From positions 2,161,759 to 2,225,758 of the forward strand of contig NZ_JBKINJ010000001.1 of the NCBI RefSeq assembly GCF_046602855.1: DNA of 64,000 nucleotides. Direction: 5' to 3'. Position 1 is the stretch's first letter; every line of letters starts with the position of its first letter. Of this stretch, positions 40,596 to 53,516 are shown one piece after another. The position numbers were made by a program, and so were the translations under genes. This stretch comes from Gracilimonas sp046602855 (lineage in GTDB: Bacteria; Bacteroidota; Rhodothermia; Balneolales; Balneolaceae). The notes below the pieces were generated by a model, which did no database searches, was not told where the DNA came from, and saw only the letters and a program-made list of their open reading frames with translations.

Positions 40596-41442
40596 GTTCT
40601 GCCAGTTTTTTAATTATTCCTTTTACTGTCTCCATATGGCCCGTCAACGAATGATGCAGTCCGTCTGGTAGATAATTCCAGGCTTGGGGTCCCCCCTCTC
40701 CCATACGCCTTGCTGTTGCATCTATGATAGCCCCCTGCTTGCCGGAGATCAACTCTTGTACCTGACTTAGATCTTTATTTTCAATGGTGAAATCATATAA
40801 GGGATTTTCATTCAACATTTCGGTTATAACCGGAGCAGGAGTAACCCAGATAATTGGATTTGAAACTCTTTCTTCTAATACAGACTGAATTGTTTCAATA
40901 TTCTCCCACGTTTCAGATAGTGGTAAAAGAGTTCGATTTGGAGCGATATTCAAACGTTGTGGATCAAATGTGCCTAATGCCACAATTACCCAATCCGGCT
41001 CATGTATGATCACATCTCGGTCAATCCTTCTTAATGCTTCACTTGTAGTATTATAGGATACACCTGCGTTTACAAAATTAAAATCCGGATTTTCAGATGA
41101 GATCTCCAAGACATGTTTTAAAATAGTAAACCAACCCTGAGCATCTTCTGTAATAGAATCCCCAAATGCCACGATCGTTTCTTCACCGTCAAAGGGTAAC
41201 TTGTCGAGGCAATCAACGATTTCATCATCTTTTAGGATGTCTAAAGCAGCTTCACGTGCATTTTCATCCATATTGTTACGAAAGGATTTAAGTTCACCTT
41301 CAGGGATCCCAAATAAACCGGCCTCTGATTCCAGTGAGGATTTTCCGGGAAACAAAGGAACTCTTTTCTCAACATGATAAAATGGTATCATGAATTGCTC
41401 TAAAATACCTTTTTCTTCTTCACTCGCCTTTCGTTTTGCCAT
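40585..41442 (-). CDS. SGNH/GDSL-family hydrolase
   Basis: Cytoplasmic SGNH-fold esterase-like protein of 285 residues. The nucleophile block is FGDSITED (Ser96), block II is NAGVSYNTT (Gly127), and the catalytic dyad is D260-x-x-H263 (PDGLHHSLTGH). Block III, normally GxND, reads GTFD (157-160), so the oxyanion Asn is missing or moved. The N-terminal ~85 residues form a helical extension outside the usual fold. No signal peptide. Substrate unknown. It follows the sirtuin gene by 4 bases on the same strand and may be coupled to it. Confidence 0.83.
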   Translation of the reverse strand: MAKRKASEEEKGILEQFMIPFYHVEKRVPLFPGKSSLESEAGLFGIPEGELKSFRNNMDENAREAALDILKDDEIVDCLDKLPFDGEETIVAFGDSITEDAQGWFTILKHVLEISSENPDFNFVNAGVSYNTTSEALRRIDRDVIIHEPDWVIVALGTFDPQRLNIAPNRTLLPLSETWENIETIQSVLEERVSNPIIWVTPAPVITEMLNENPLYDFTIENKDLSQVQELISGKQGAIIDATARRMGEGGPQAWNYLPDGLHHSLTGHMETVKGIIKKLAEPKD

Positions 41443-41446
41443 TATT

Positions 41447-42145
41447 CTATCTCTTGTCTTTTAGTTTTTTTACCAATTTTGGTGTTCCTGAAGCAGCTTT
41501 TTCCTTTATATGATTCCAGTCACTTAAGTCGCGAAATTCAGGTTCAGAGGGGTCTATAATATATTTTGGGATACTTTGTTTTACGTAATCAATCAAGCCG
41601 GCAGCCGGATATACAACAAGTGAAGTTCCAATTACAATGAGTATATCTGCTTTAGAAGTAATATGGGCAGCTTTTTCGAGATTAGGAACCAATTCTCCAA
41701 ACCAAACTACATGAGGCCTCAATTGAGAACCGTCTGCAGCTTTATCCCCCAATTCTATAGGTTGACTGCCAATGTCGACAATGTAGTCATCAACTTTGCT
41801 GCTTTTAGCCTTATTCAACTCACCGTGCAAGTGAAGTACATTTTTTGAACCGGCTTTTTCATGAAGGTCATCTACATTTTGTGTAATGATCTGTACATCA
41901 AAATCATTTTGGAGATCAGCTAATGCTTTGTGGGCATTGTTTGGTTTAGCTTCAAGTGCCTGTTTACGTCTTAGATTATAGAAATCGAGTACTTTTTCAG
42001 GGTTTATTCTCCAACCATCTATGGAAGCAACTTCGTTGATATCGTAACCTTCCCACAGGCCACCCGAATCTCTGAAAGTAGACAGCCCACTTTCAGCACT
42101 GATCCCAGCACCGGTAATTACAACTATCTGTTTAGCTTGAGGCAT
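41447..42145 (-). CDS. NAD-dependent protein deacylase, class III sirtuin without zinc cysteines
   Basis: Removes acyl groups from lysines using NAD+. 232 aa. GAGIS (12-16), FRD (24-26) and TQNVD (88-92) build the NAD pocket; catalytic His is H107 in HLHGEL. Y56-x-x-R59 matches the SIRT5/CobB signature for succinyl or malonyl groups. The zinc ribbon that should follow HGEL has no cysteine at all: the segment up to WFGE contains none. Such zinc-less sirtuins are familiar in Bacteroidota. The start overlaps the acyl-CoA dehydrogenase end by 14 bases, tying the two together; a role in controlling acylation stress from acyl-CoA is plausible but inferred. Confidence 0.9.
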   Translation of the reverse strand: MPQAKQIVVITGAGISAESGLSTFRDSGGLWEGYDINEVASIDGWRINPEKVLDFYNLRRKQALEAKPNNAHKALADLQNDFDVQIITQNVDDLHEKAGSKNVLHLHGELNKAKSSKVDDYIVDIGSQPIELGDKAADGSQLRPHVVWFGELVPNLEKAAHITSKADILIVIGTSLVVYPAAGLIDYVKQSIPKYIIDPSEPEFRDLSDWNHIKEKAASGTPKLVKKLKDKR

Positions 42146-43634
42146 TCACCGTGCTTAGTTTCTTGTACCAGGAACTATCAATATTATAATCAAGAACAAT
42201 ATCTGATTTTCCACCCGTTCTATAGGTTTGAATAATCGAGTTTACTTCATCCTCAAGAACAAAAACTGCATTTCGTATAAGTTCTTTATTAAAACCCTGG
42301 TCTCCAAGATTCAAAGTAAACTCAAGTGAAATGATCCTTCCTATAGCTTTGCCAAGATCTACTAACTTTCTTTGTGGCATTTTAGGATCAACTTCAAAGT
42401 CCAGTAATTCAGAAAAATATTCAGAAGATCTTTGAGTTAGATGATACTCACTCAAAAATTCGTAAAGATTCTGTTTTTTTAGCTTTCTCATTTTTTTCAA
42501 TACGGATTCTGACATTTGCTGATACAAAATATCATTAGATCCCTCAAATATCTGAAATGGTCGACTGTCAACCACAGACCTGCCTGCAATACTATCAAGT
42601 CTATAACCCATTGCGCCTTTTAGTTGTAATAATGATTGTGCTGCGCGCTGCATATAGTCAGTGACCAATGCTTTAATAGTATTAGCCTCAAGATCCATTC
42701 TGGATGTATTTTTTTCCAACGGAACATTTGTACTTGTAAAAGTACACATAGCTGAACAGACTGTGAAATAAGACTGAATAACAGAAACTCTATGTTTTAC
42801 CTGATCATAATCAATAAGACTTTGGCCACCTACAATCCTACTCTTACAATGATCCACAGCCTCATCCATCATTCTTCGCAGAAAACCCATTCCCATTCCA
42901 GGAAACTGTAATCTGCTTCTATGTAAAAGGTCCAGCATCATAGTAACACCGGTACTTTCAGGTTGAAGTTTATGATCTTCATTCACTTTTATATTGATGT
43001 TATTCTTACCATAGGGAAGCATATAGAGACCTAAATTATTGTAATATTCTTCTACTTCTATACCTCCGTTTCTGGAATCATGTATAAAGAATGAAATATC
43101 TCTTCCAAGATCTCCATTATCTGACATTTCCCTGGCTGTAATCAACCAATAATCTGCCATTCCTGTAAGTCCACCCCAATGCTTAGTACCCTTTATTTTA
43201 TATTCTTCTTCACTGATTTTCTGATAAGAAGTCTTCATTTTTAGAGCATCAGACCCATATTCAGGCTCAGTGATCATCAAACCACCGAGTTTATTTGAGT
43301 TGATCACCCTGTCATAAATTTCTTTTTTCACATCTTCCGTTGCATAATTGGCAATAGGTTGAAGAAAAAGGGCTCCATTTATACCCATCATCAATGACAA
43401 TGGAAGTGACTCATATGAACTTGCTTCAAGCATACTCAATGCTTCAGCTGTATGGGCTCCATATCCACCATATTCTGATGGAATAAATGAGGCAAGTGGT
43501 GAGAGATCAAGTATCTCTTGTAATGTCTCGTCCTCAATACCTCTTAGAAGTGTGTTTTCCTGAGCATCTTTACTTTCAGAAAAAATATTGGAGAGCTTTG
43601 CCTTGTAGTTTTCTAAAAATCTTTGAAAATCCAA
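42132..43634 (-). CDS. Acyl-CoA dehydrogenase family protein
   Basis: FAD-dependent alpha,beta-dehydrogenation of an acyl-CoA. 500 aa with the three ACAD domains: FAD-contacting TEPEYGSDA (122-130), a middle beta domain (GTKHWGGLTGMADYWLI), and the C-terminal helical bundle with LQLKGAMGYRLDS and a candidate catalytic Glu364 (IFEGSNDI). About 100 residues beyond the usual C-terminus form an extra helical tail. Start is TTG 43632-43634; no in-frame ATG lies nearby. It lies directly downstream of rRNA operon 2, on the same strand, past its terminator. Substrate chain length cannot be judged. Confidence 0.88.
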   Translation of the reverse strand: MDFQRFLENYKAKLSNIFSESKDAQENTLLRGIEDETLQEILDLSPLASFIPSEYGGYGAHTAEALSMLEASSYESLPLSLMMGINGALFLQPIANYATEDVKKEIYDRVINSNKLGGLMITEPEYGSDALKMKTSYQKISEEEYKIKGTKHWGGLTGMADYWLITAREMSDNGDLGRDISFFIHDSRNGGIEVEEYYNNLGLYMLPYGKNNINIKVNEDHKLQPESTGVTMMLDLLHRSRLQFPGMGMGFLRRMMDEAVDHCKSRIVGGQSLIDYDQVKHRVSVIQSYFTVCSAMCTFTSTNVPLEKNTSRMDLEANTIKALVTDYMQRAAQSLLQLKGAMGYRLDSIAGRSVVDSRPFQIFEGSNDILYQQMSESVLKKMRKLKKQNLYEFLSEYHLTQRSSEYFSELLDFEVDPKMPQRKLVDLGKAIGRIISLEFTLNLGDQGFNKELIRNAVFVLEDEVNSIIQTYRTGGKSDIVLDYNIDSSWYKKLSTVNASS

Positions 43635-43723
43635 TGTAATATTCTTTGTGTTGCTGATTTGCGCGGAATAGATTTACAATATAACTATTCCTAAGCGGTT
43701 TATCAGCACATTGTGGCAAAAAA

Positions 43724-43750
43724 AAAGCTCATCGTTGTGAGATGAGCTTT
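43724..43750 (-). terminator. Intrinsic terminator of rRNA operon 2
   Basis: Identical to the operon 1 terminator: ten-pair stem AAAGCTCATC/GATGAGCTTT and a run of nine T on the minus strand. It separates the rRNA operon from the acyl-CoA dehydrogenase gene. Confidence 0.9.
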
Positions 43751-43768
43751 ATGTATTAAAAAAGGAAG

Positions 43769-43875
43769 AAGGCGACGACCTACTCTACCGCTTGTGGCAG
43801 TACCATCGGCGCTGCAGGGCTTAACGGCCGTGTTCGGGATGGGAACGGGTGGAACCCCTGCGCTAGAGTCACCTT
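43769..43875 (-). rRNA. rrf: 5S ribosomal RNA, operon 2
   Basis: Same sequence as the operon 1 5S gene; ends set from the GGTGAC/GTCGCC terminal helix. Confidence 0.93.
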
Positions 43876-43895
43876 CAATAAATTGATTGTAGTAT

Positions 43896-47123
<3,228 letters not shown>

Positions 47124-47247
47124 CCACACTTGCGCGTGTGGCTCGTGTCTGGCAACATCGTTGCCTTACATTCTTTCTGGTATGTGAGCCCGGGACTTGC
47201 GCCCTCTCATATCTACTGTCTCACATTCAATATCTCAAAAAACTCTG

Positions 47248-47321
47248 TGGAGCTACGGGGATTCGAACCCCGGACCCCTGCCTTGCAAAGGCAGTGCTCT
47301 AGCCAGCTGAGCTATAGCCCC
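47248..47321 (-). tRNA. tRNA-Ala (anticodon TGC), operon 2
   Basis: Identical to the operon 1 tRNA-Ala: GGGGCTA acceptor strand, TGC anticodon, no encoded CCA. Confidence 0.97.
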
Positions 47322-47336
47322 TTTCACACTATGTTG

Positions 47337-47410
<74 letters not shown>

Positions 47411-47481
47411 CGTTCCAGCGGGGGATGGGCACAGGCGTTGTCGCCGGCTGCGGCGAGTATTAACCCGCTATAAAAAAGTAC

Positions 47482-49187
<1,706 letters not shown>

Positions 49188-49248
49188 ATACTTCATTATG
49201 TCTAAGAACTATTGTTTCGATGTCAAAAATCGTTTTCGAAACAGAAAC

Positions 49249-49280
49249 CAAAGATAGGGATTAATTTATTCAGATGTCAA
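49249..49280 (-). promoter_or_regulatory. Predicted Bacteroidota-type promoter of rRNA operon 2
   Basis: On the minus strand TTG (49278-49280), 21 bases, TATCTTTG (49249-49256). Same two elements and same spacing as upstream of operon 1, in otherwise unrelated sequence. It sits 38 bp outside the repeat boundary, compared with 72 bp for operon 1. Confidence 0.65.
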
Positions 49281-49343
49281 CTTTAGTTTTAGAAATTTAA
49301 TCATTTCCAGGTTGATCTGAATAAGTGCATCCTATGTACACTT

Positions 49344-49365
49344 ACTAAGGGTTAGATTCCTTAGT
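49344..49365 (-). terminator. Possible hairpin directly after rplQ
   Basis: On the minus strand ACTAAGG pairs with CCTTAGT (7 pairs) around an 8-base loop, starting at the rplQ stop codon. No T-tract follows, so it may be an mRNA 3' end or processing element rather than a true intrinsic terminator. Confidence 0.35.
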
Positions 49366-49905
49366 CTATTCTTCTTTTGTAGAATCTTTTTCTTCGGCAG
49401 ATACTTCTTTATTATTATCTGCAGCTTCTGATTCTTTCGTATTCTCACTTTCTTTTGGCGCCTCGGAAGTAGTAGGGGCATTACTTTTACCTGCTCTTCT
49501 GGTTCTTTTCTTCTTGGAAGTAGCGGAAGATCCTTCAGGCTTAATATCATTAAAGTCTACAAGTTCAACCACAGCCAGCTCAGCACCGTCACCCTTCCTA
49601 AATCCGGCTTTGATTACACGAGTGTATCCACCCGGACGATCTTTGGATTTTGGACCGACCTCAGTAAAAAGTGTGGTAACTGCATCTTTATTTTGAAGAC
49701 TGGAAAAAACCTGCCTTCTATTATGATCAGTATCCTCTTTGGCCCTGGTAATTAATGGCTCTACATAGCCTCTTAACTCTTTTGCCTTAGCTACTGTTGT
49801 TACGATTCTATGCTCTCTGATCAAAGCCATAGCAAGAGATTGCATGGTTGATTTTCGATGAGCTGAAGTTCGACTTAATTTTCTACCTTTTATTCCGTGA
49901 CGCAT
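49366..49905 (-). CDS. rplQ: 50S ribosomal protein L17 with charged C-terminal tail
   Basis: Large-subunit protein near the exit tunnel. Residues 1-120 are the conserved L17 core (MRHGIKGRKLSRTSAHRKST, TTVAKAKELRGYVEPLITRA, DRPGGYTRV). Residues ~121-179 form a low-complexity tail, first Lys/Arg-rich (KKKRTRRAGK), then Glu/Ser/Lys-rich (NTKESEAADNNKE), probably disordered. Such tails are common in Bacteroidota L17. Last gene of the alpha operon, 18 bases after rpoA; rRNA operon 2 follows on the same strand. Confidence 0.96.
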   Translation of the reverse strand: MRHGIKGRKLSRTSAHRKSTMQSLAMALIREHRIVTTVAKAKELRGYVEPLITRAKEDTDHNRRQVFSSLQNKDAVTTLFTEVGPKSKDRPGGYTRVIKAGFRKGDGAELAVVELVDFNDIKPEGSSATSKKKRTRRAGKSNAPTTSEAPKESENTKESEAADNNKEVSAEEKDSTKEE

Positions 49906-49923
49906 TTTTTAATTCCTTTCTGC

Positions 49924-50895
49924 TTAGTCCAAATATTTTGAAACGTCCATTCCAAACTCAAGATTCTTCTCTTCAATAACTTCAACAAGTTCACTTAGTG
50001 ATTTCTTACCGAAATTTCTGAATTTCAAAAGATCTTGCTCATCGCGTGAAACAAGCTCACCGATTGAATTGATGTTTGCTGATTTCAAGCAGTTATAAGC
50101 TCTAACACTCAGGTTAAGATCTTCAATACTAGTTCTTAACAAATTGGCTACACGTTGTTTCTCAGCATCCACTTCCTCTTCTTCTTGAGTAAATGGCTCT
50201 TCGATCTCCTCAGTAATAAATTTCTCTATATGTTCTTTCAATATCTTACCGGCAATAGTCAAAGCCTCTTTGGCATTAACTGACCCATCAGTCTGAATAT
50301 CCATTACTAATTTTTCGTAGTCAGTTCTTTGCCCGACACGAACATTCTCTACATTATACTTAACTGATTTAATTGGTGTAAAGATGGCATCAATAGGAAT
50401 TAGGTTTACATCATCATCTTCGATGTTCATTTCCTCCGCAGGAACATAACCTCTACCACGACCTATCTTTAACTCGATTTCCAGTTCTGCATCATCTGCT
50501 AAATTACCAATCACCAAATCAGGATTTAACACCTCATATTCAGCTGTTGCATCATCAATATCTTTGGCTGTCAACTCACCCTGGCCACTTTTGGAAATAT
50601 GAATTACACCTGAACTTTGTTCAACTTGCTTGAACCTTACTTCTTTGAAATTCAGAATAATTTCATAAACATCTTCCTTTACACCTTTAATGCTGGAATA
50701 TTCATGGTCAACACCATTTATTTTTACTGCTGTAATAGCAATACCAGGCAAAGATGAGAGCAGAACTCTTCTAAACGAATTTCCAATCGTTACCCCAAAA
50801 CCTCTTTCCAAAGGTTGAAGAACGAAAGTACCGAAGTCATTTTGATCTTCAACTACGTTAAGGGTTTCAGGCATTTGAATGCTATAATTGCTCAT
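49924..50895 (-). CDS. rpoA: RNA polymerase subunit alpha
   Basis: Scaffold subunit of RNA polymerase. The N-terminal dimerisation domain (about 1-225) contains ERGFGVTIGNSFRRVLLSSL and GRGRGYVPAEE. The acidic linker (EEPFTQEEEEVDAEK) leads to the C-terminal DNA- and activator-binding domain (LRTSIEDLNLSVRAYNCLKS, ELVSRDEQDLLKFRNFGKKS). 323 aa, normal length. Located between rpsD and rplQ as usual. Confidence 0.98.
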   Translation of the reverse strand: MSNYSIQMPETLNVVEDQNDFGTFVLQPLERGFGVTIGNSFRRVLLSSLPGIAITAVKINGVDHEYSSIKGVKEDVYEIILNFKEVRFKQVEQSSGVIHISKSGQGELTAKDIDDATAEYEVLNPDLVIGNLADDAELEIELKIGRGRGYVPAEEMNIEDDDVNLIPIDAIFTPIKSVKYNVENVRVGQRTDYEKLVMDIQTDGSVNAKEALTIAGKILKEHIEKFITEEIEEPFTQEEEEVDAEKQRVANLLRTSIEDLNLSVRAYNCLKSANINSIGELVSRDEQDLLKFRNFGKKSLSELVEVIEEKNLEFGMDVSKYLD

Positions 50896-50918
50896 AATAA
50901 GATCTATGTCTTTTTGAA

Positions 50919-51524
50919 TTACTTAGAGTAAAGCTCAACAATAAGCTGTACGTTAATGTTTTCAGGTATCTCTTCCATGGAAGGGATATGCAGCATTTTA
51001 CCTGATTTCATCTTTGGATCTGTTTCAACCCATTTATATTTATTCCTGGATGAACCTGAAAGAGAATCTTCAATAACCTCAAGGCTTCTTGATTTAGGTC
51101 GTACAGAAATAACATCACCAGGAGAAACCTCAAATGATGGAATGTTTAGGATGTTACCATTCACAACTATATGCTTGTGAGTAACTAACTGTCTGGCTTG
51201 CCGTCTGGTTCTGGCAAACCCCATACGATATACAGTATTATCTAATCTACGCTCAAGTGCCTGTAGGAGGTTTTCACCAGCTACGCCATCCTGGGCAGAT
51301 GCAGATTTGAATAAATTTCTAAATTGCTTTTCAAGTAGACCGTAAGTGTACTTTGCCTTCTGCTTTTCTTCCAACTGGATAGCATACTCAGATTTTCTAT
51401 TAAATCTTGAACGACCATGCTCACCAGGTCCGTAAGGCTTACGCTCTAAAGCTTTACTTGGGCCAAAGATTGGCTCTTTAAACCTTCTGGCTTTTTTCTG
51501 TTTTGGTCCTCTATATCTTGCCAT
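50919..51524 (-). CDS. rpsD: 30S ribosomal protein S4
   Basis: Primary 16S-binding protein starting 30S assembly. 201 aa. The N-terminal arm lacks the zinc cysteines found in some S4 proteins (KKARRFKEPIFGPSKALERK, then KPYGPGEHGRSR). The S4 RNA-binding domain (RRLDNTVYRMGFARTRRQAR, then VTHKHIVVNG) is complete. S4 often represses its own operon in bacteria; no such mRNA structure was looked for successfully here. It lies between rpsK and rpoA. Confidence 0.97.
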   Translation of the reverse strand: MARYRGPKQKKARRFKEPIFGPSKALERKPYGPGEHGRSRFNRKSEYAIQLEEKQKAKYTYGLLEKQFRNLFKSASAQDGVAGENLLQALERRLDNTVYRMGFARTRRQARQLVTHKHIVVNGNILNIPSFEVSPGDVISVRPKSRSLEVIEDSLSGSSRNKYKWVETDPKMKSGKMLHIPSMEEIPENINVQLIVELYSK

Positions 51525-51542
51525 TATACAATCTCTTTGCTA

Positions 51543-51950
51543 TTAAACTCTTCTACGTTTCGGTGGGCGGCATCCATTGTGTGGAAGCGGCGTTCTGTCT
51601 TTTATTGACGTAACTTCCAAACCTGAACTCGCCATTCCTCTTACCGCAGCCTCTCGTCCGGAACCCGGACCTTTTACAAATACTTCAACTTTCCTAAGAC
51701 CCATGTCATGTGCAGTCTTAGCAGCAGTTTCAGCACTTAGTTGTGCAGCATATGGAGTATTTTTTCTTGATCCCTTAAAGCCTTCTTTTCCGGCAGAAGA
51801 CCAAGACAATACGTTACCATCTCCATCAGTAATTGTGACGATAACGTTGTTGAAAGTAGCTTTTACAAAAGCCATCCCATTAGGATCACTTATTTGCTTT
51901 TTTCTTTTGCGTTTTGCAGCACTTGCTGCTTTTGGTTGTTTTTTAGCCAT
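51543..51950 (-). CDS. rpsK: 30S ribosomal protein S11
   Basis: Platform protein next to the 3' end of 16S rRNA and the E site. 135 aa: a basic N-terminal tail (KQPKAASAAKRKRKKQ), the core with TFNNVIVTITDGDGNVLSWS, GPGSGREAAVRGM and the C-terminal signature DRTPLPHNGCRPPKRRRV. Eighteen bases before rpsD. Confidence 0.97.
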   Translation of the reverse strand: MAKKQPKAASAAKRKRKKQISDPNGMAFVKATFNNVIVTITDGDGNVLSWSSAGKEGFKGSRKNTPYAAQLSAETAAKTAHDMGLRKVEVFVKGPGSGREAAVRGMASSGLEVTSIKDRTPLPHNGCRPPKRRRV

Positions 51951-51971
51951 TTGTTATCTCAATTACAATTA

Positions 51972-52349
51972 CTACTTAACTGCTTTCTTTTTACCGGCAA
52001 CAGTACGCTTTTTACCTTTTCTGGTACGAGCGTTGTTTTGAGTATTCTGTCCTCTGACCGGCAGGCCTTTACGGTGACGGACGCCACGGTAACTTCCAAT
52101 CTCGATCAGGCGACGGATGTCCCCATTAACCTCACTTCTAAGAGCACCTTCAACTTTATACTCTTCGTCAATGATCTTACGTAATTCACTTACTTCTTCA
52201 TCCGTCCAATCCTGAACCTTGGTATCGTGATCGATACCTACGCGGTCAAGGATTTCTTGAGCCTTAGAAACGCCAATTCCATAGATGTAAGTAAGGCTGA
52301 TTACGCCTCGTTTTTGTTTAGGTAAATCTATCCCAGCAATACGTGCCAT
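51972..52349 (-). CDS. rpsM: 30S ribosomal protein S13
   Basis: Head protein contacting L5 and P-site tRNA in intersubunit bridges. 125 aa with the N-terminal MARIAGIDLPKQKRGVISL, the central helix-two-turns-helix (GIGVSKAQEILDRVGID) and the basic C-terminal tail (HRKGLPVRGQNTQNNARTRK). Follows rpmJ after 20 bases. Confidence 0.97.
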   Translation of the reverse strand: MARIAGIDLPKQKRGVISLTYIYGIGVSKAQEILDRVGIDHDTKVQDWTDEEVSELRKIIDEEYKVEGALRSEVNGDIRRLIEIGSYRGVRHRKGLPVRGQNTQNNARTRKGKKRTVAGKKKAVK

Positions 52350-52369
52350 ATAAGTAATCTGTTAGTCTA

Positions 52370-52486
52370 TTATCCCTGTCTTTGCTTATGACGCGGGTTT
52401 TTCTTGTTAATCACGTAAAGTCTTCCTTTACGTCTTACAATTTTGTCGTCTGAACTTCTTTTTTTAACTGATGATCTAGTCTTCAT
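52370..52486 (-). CDS. rpmJ: 50S ribosomal protein L36, cysteine-free form
   Basis: 38-residue large-subunit protein, found by translating the gap between rpsM and infA. It reads MKTRSSVKKRSSDDKIVRRK and continues through GRLYVINKKNPRHKQRQG. The zinc ligands C-x2-C...C...H of standard L36 are replaced: serine and aspartate stand at the first two cysteine positions and Asn at the third, so it cannot bind zinc in the usual way. The GRLYVINKKNP segment is the form typical of Bacteroidota. ATG at 52484-52486. Confidence 0.95.
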   Translation of the reverse strand: MKTRSSVKKRSSDDKIVRRKGRLYVINKKNPRHKQRQG

Positions 52487-52494
52487 GACAACCT

Positions 52495-52713
52495 TTATTT
52501 ATATCTATAAGTTATTCTTCCTTTGGTTAAATCGTAGGGTGACATTTCTACAGCCACTCTATCTCCCGGCAGAATTTTTATGTAATACATACGCATTTTA
52601 CCTGATACATGAGCCAATATCTCATGTCCATTATCCAGCTCAACTCTAAATTGAGCATTCGGCAATGCTTCTATTATTTCGCCATCTTGTTTTATCGGCT
52701 CTTGTTTAGCCAT
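52495..52713 (-). CDS. infA: Translation initiation factor IF-1
   Basis: 72-residue OB-fold factor that blocks the ribosomal A site during initiation. MAKQEPIKQDGEIIEALPNA begins the fold, then RVELDNGHEILAHVSGKMRM, and PGDRVAVEMSPYDLTKGRIT closes it. The frame stays open 16 codons upstream but those residues do not belong to the family; ATG 52711-52713 is correct. Its start overlaps the last bases of map by 8. Confidence 0.97.
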   Translation of the reverse strand: MAKQEPIKQDGEIIEALPNAQFRVELDNGHEILAHVSGKMRMYYIKILPGDRVAVEMSPYDLTKGRITYRYK

Positions 52714-53515
52714 AATACAATATGTTTTGATTTTTATCCGAGAGCTCAGCAATATAATCAAAAGTACTGAGAATTTCAGCTTTTCCTTCCCGAACTACTA
52801 TATCGTGTTCGAAATGCGCTGCTAAGCTCTTGTCGGCTGTAACAATTGTCCAGCCGTCTTTTAATGTTTTTACTTTATATGAACCCATAGTAATCATAGG
52901 CTCAACTGCAAGAGTCATACCTGAACGCAAACGTTCGCCCTTGCCTTTTTTACCAAAATTCGGAACCGATGGATCTTCGTGCATTGATTTACCAATACCG
53001 TGTCCAACTAATTCCCTTACCACACCGTAACCTTCCGCTTCACAGTAAGACTGAATGGCGTTGGCCATATCTCCAATCCTATTACCGTGAACCGCCTGAT
53101 AAATTCCCTCATATAGAGACTCAAGTGTGGTTTTCAATAATTTCAATGTTTCTTCGTCACAATTTCCCACAACAAATGTGTAGGCATGGTCACCAAAATA
53201 TCCATTTTTTTCTACACCACAATCGATGGATACAATATCACCTTCTTTTAAAATTCTTTCTCCGGGTATTCCATGAACAACTTCCTCGTTCACAGAAATA
53301 CATAACGTTGCGGGAAATTCGTTTCCTTTGGGGCCGTAACCTTTAAAAGCAGGGCGGCCCTTTTCTTTATCAATATACTCTTCAGCAATCCTGTCGAGTG
53401 TACCTGTTTGAACACCCGGTTCGATATGTTTACCGACTTCCGCTAGTGTTCTTGAGACGATGAGTGCACTTTCTCGCATCTTCTCAATTTCAGATTCACT
53501 TTTCAGATAAATCAT
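52706..53515 (-). CDS. map: Methionine aminopeptidase, type I
   Basis: Cleaves the initiator methionine from nascent proteins. 269 aa; the metal site is complete: VSIDCGVEKNGYFGD (two Asp), GHGIGKSMHEDPSVPNFG (His), VEPMITMG (Glu) and HFEHDIVV (Glu). The C-terminal ~20 residues (STFDYIAELSDKNQNILYYG) are slightly longer than in E. coli. Lies between secY (gap of one base) and infA (8-base overlap), as in many Gram-positive and Bacteroidota spc operons. Confidence 0.96.
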   Translation of the reverse strand: MIYLKSESEIEKMRESALIVSRTLAEVGKHIEPGVQTGTLDRIAEEYIDKEKGRPAFKGYGPKGNEFPATLCISVNEEVVHGIPGERILKEGDIVSIDCGVEKNGYFGDHAYTFVVGNCDEETLKLLKTTLESLYEGIYQAVHGNRIGDMANAIQSYCEAEGYGVVRELVGHGIGKSMHEDPSVPNFGKKGKGERLRSGMTLAVEPMITMGSYKVKTLKDGWTIVTADKSLAAHFEHDIVVREGKAEILSTFDYIAELSDKNQNILYYG

Positions 53516-53516
53516 C

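Noticed and set aside
52714..52761. 16-residue N-terminal extension of infA
   Set aside because: It lies inside the end of map and precedes the invariant IF-1 start MAKQEP.
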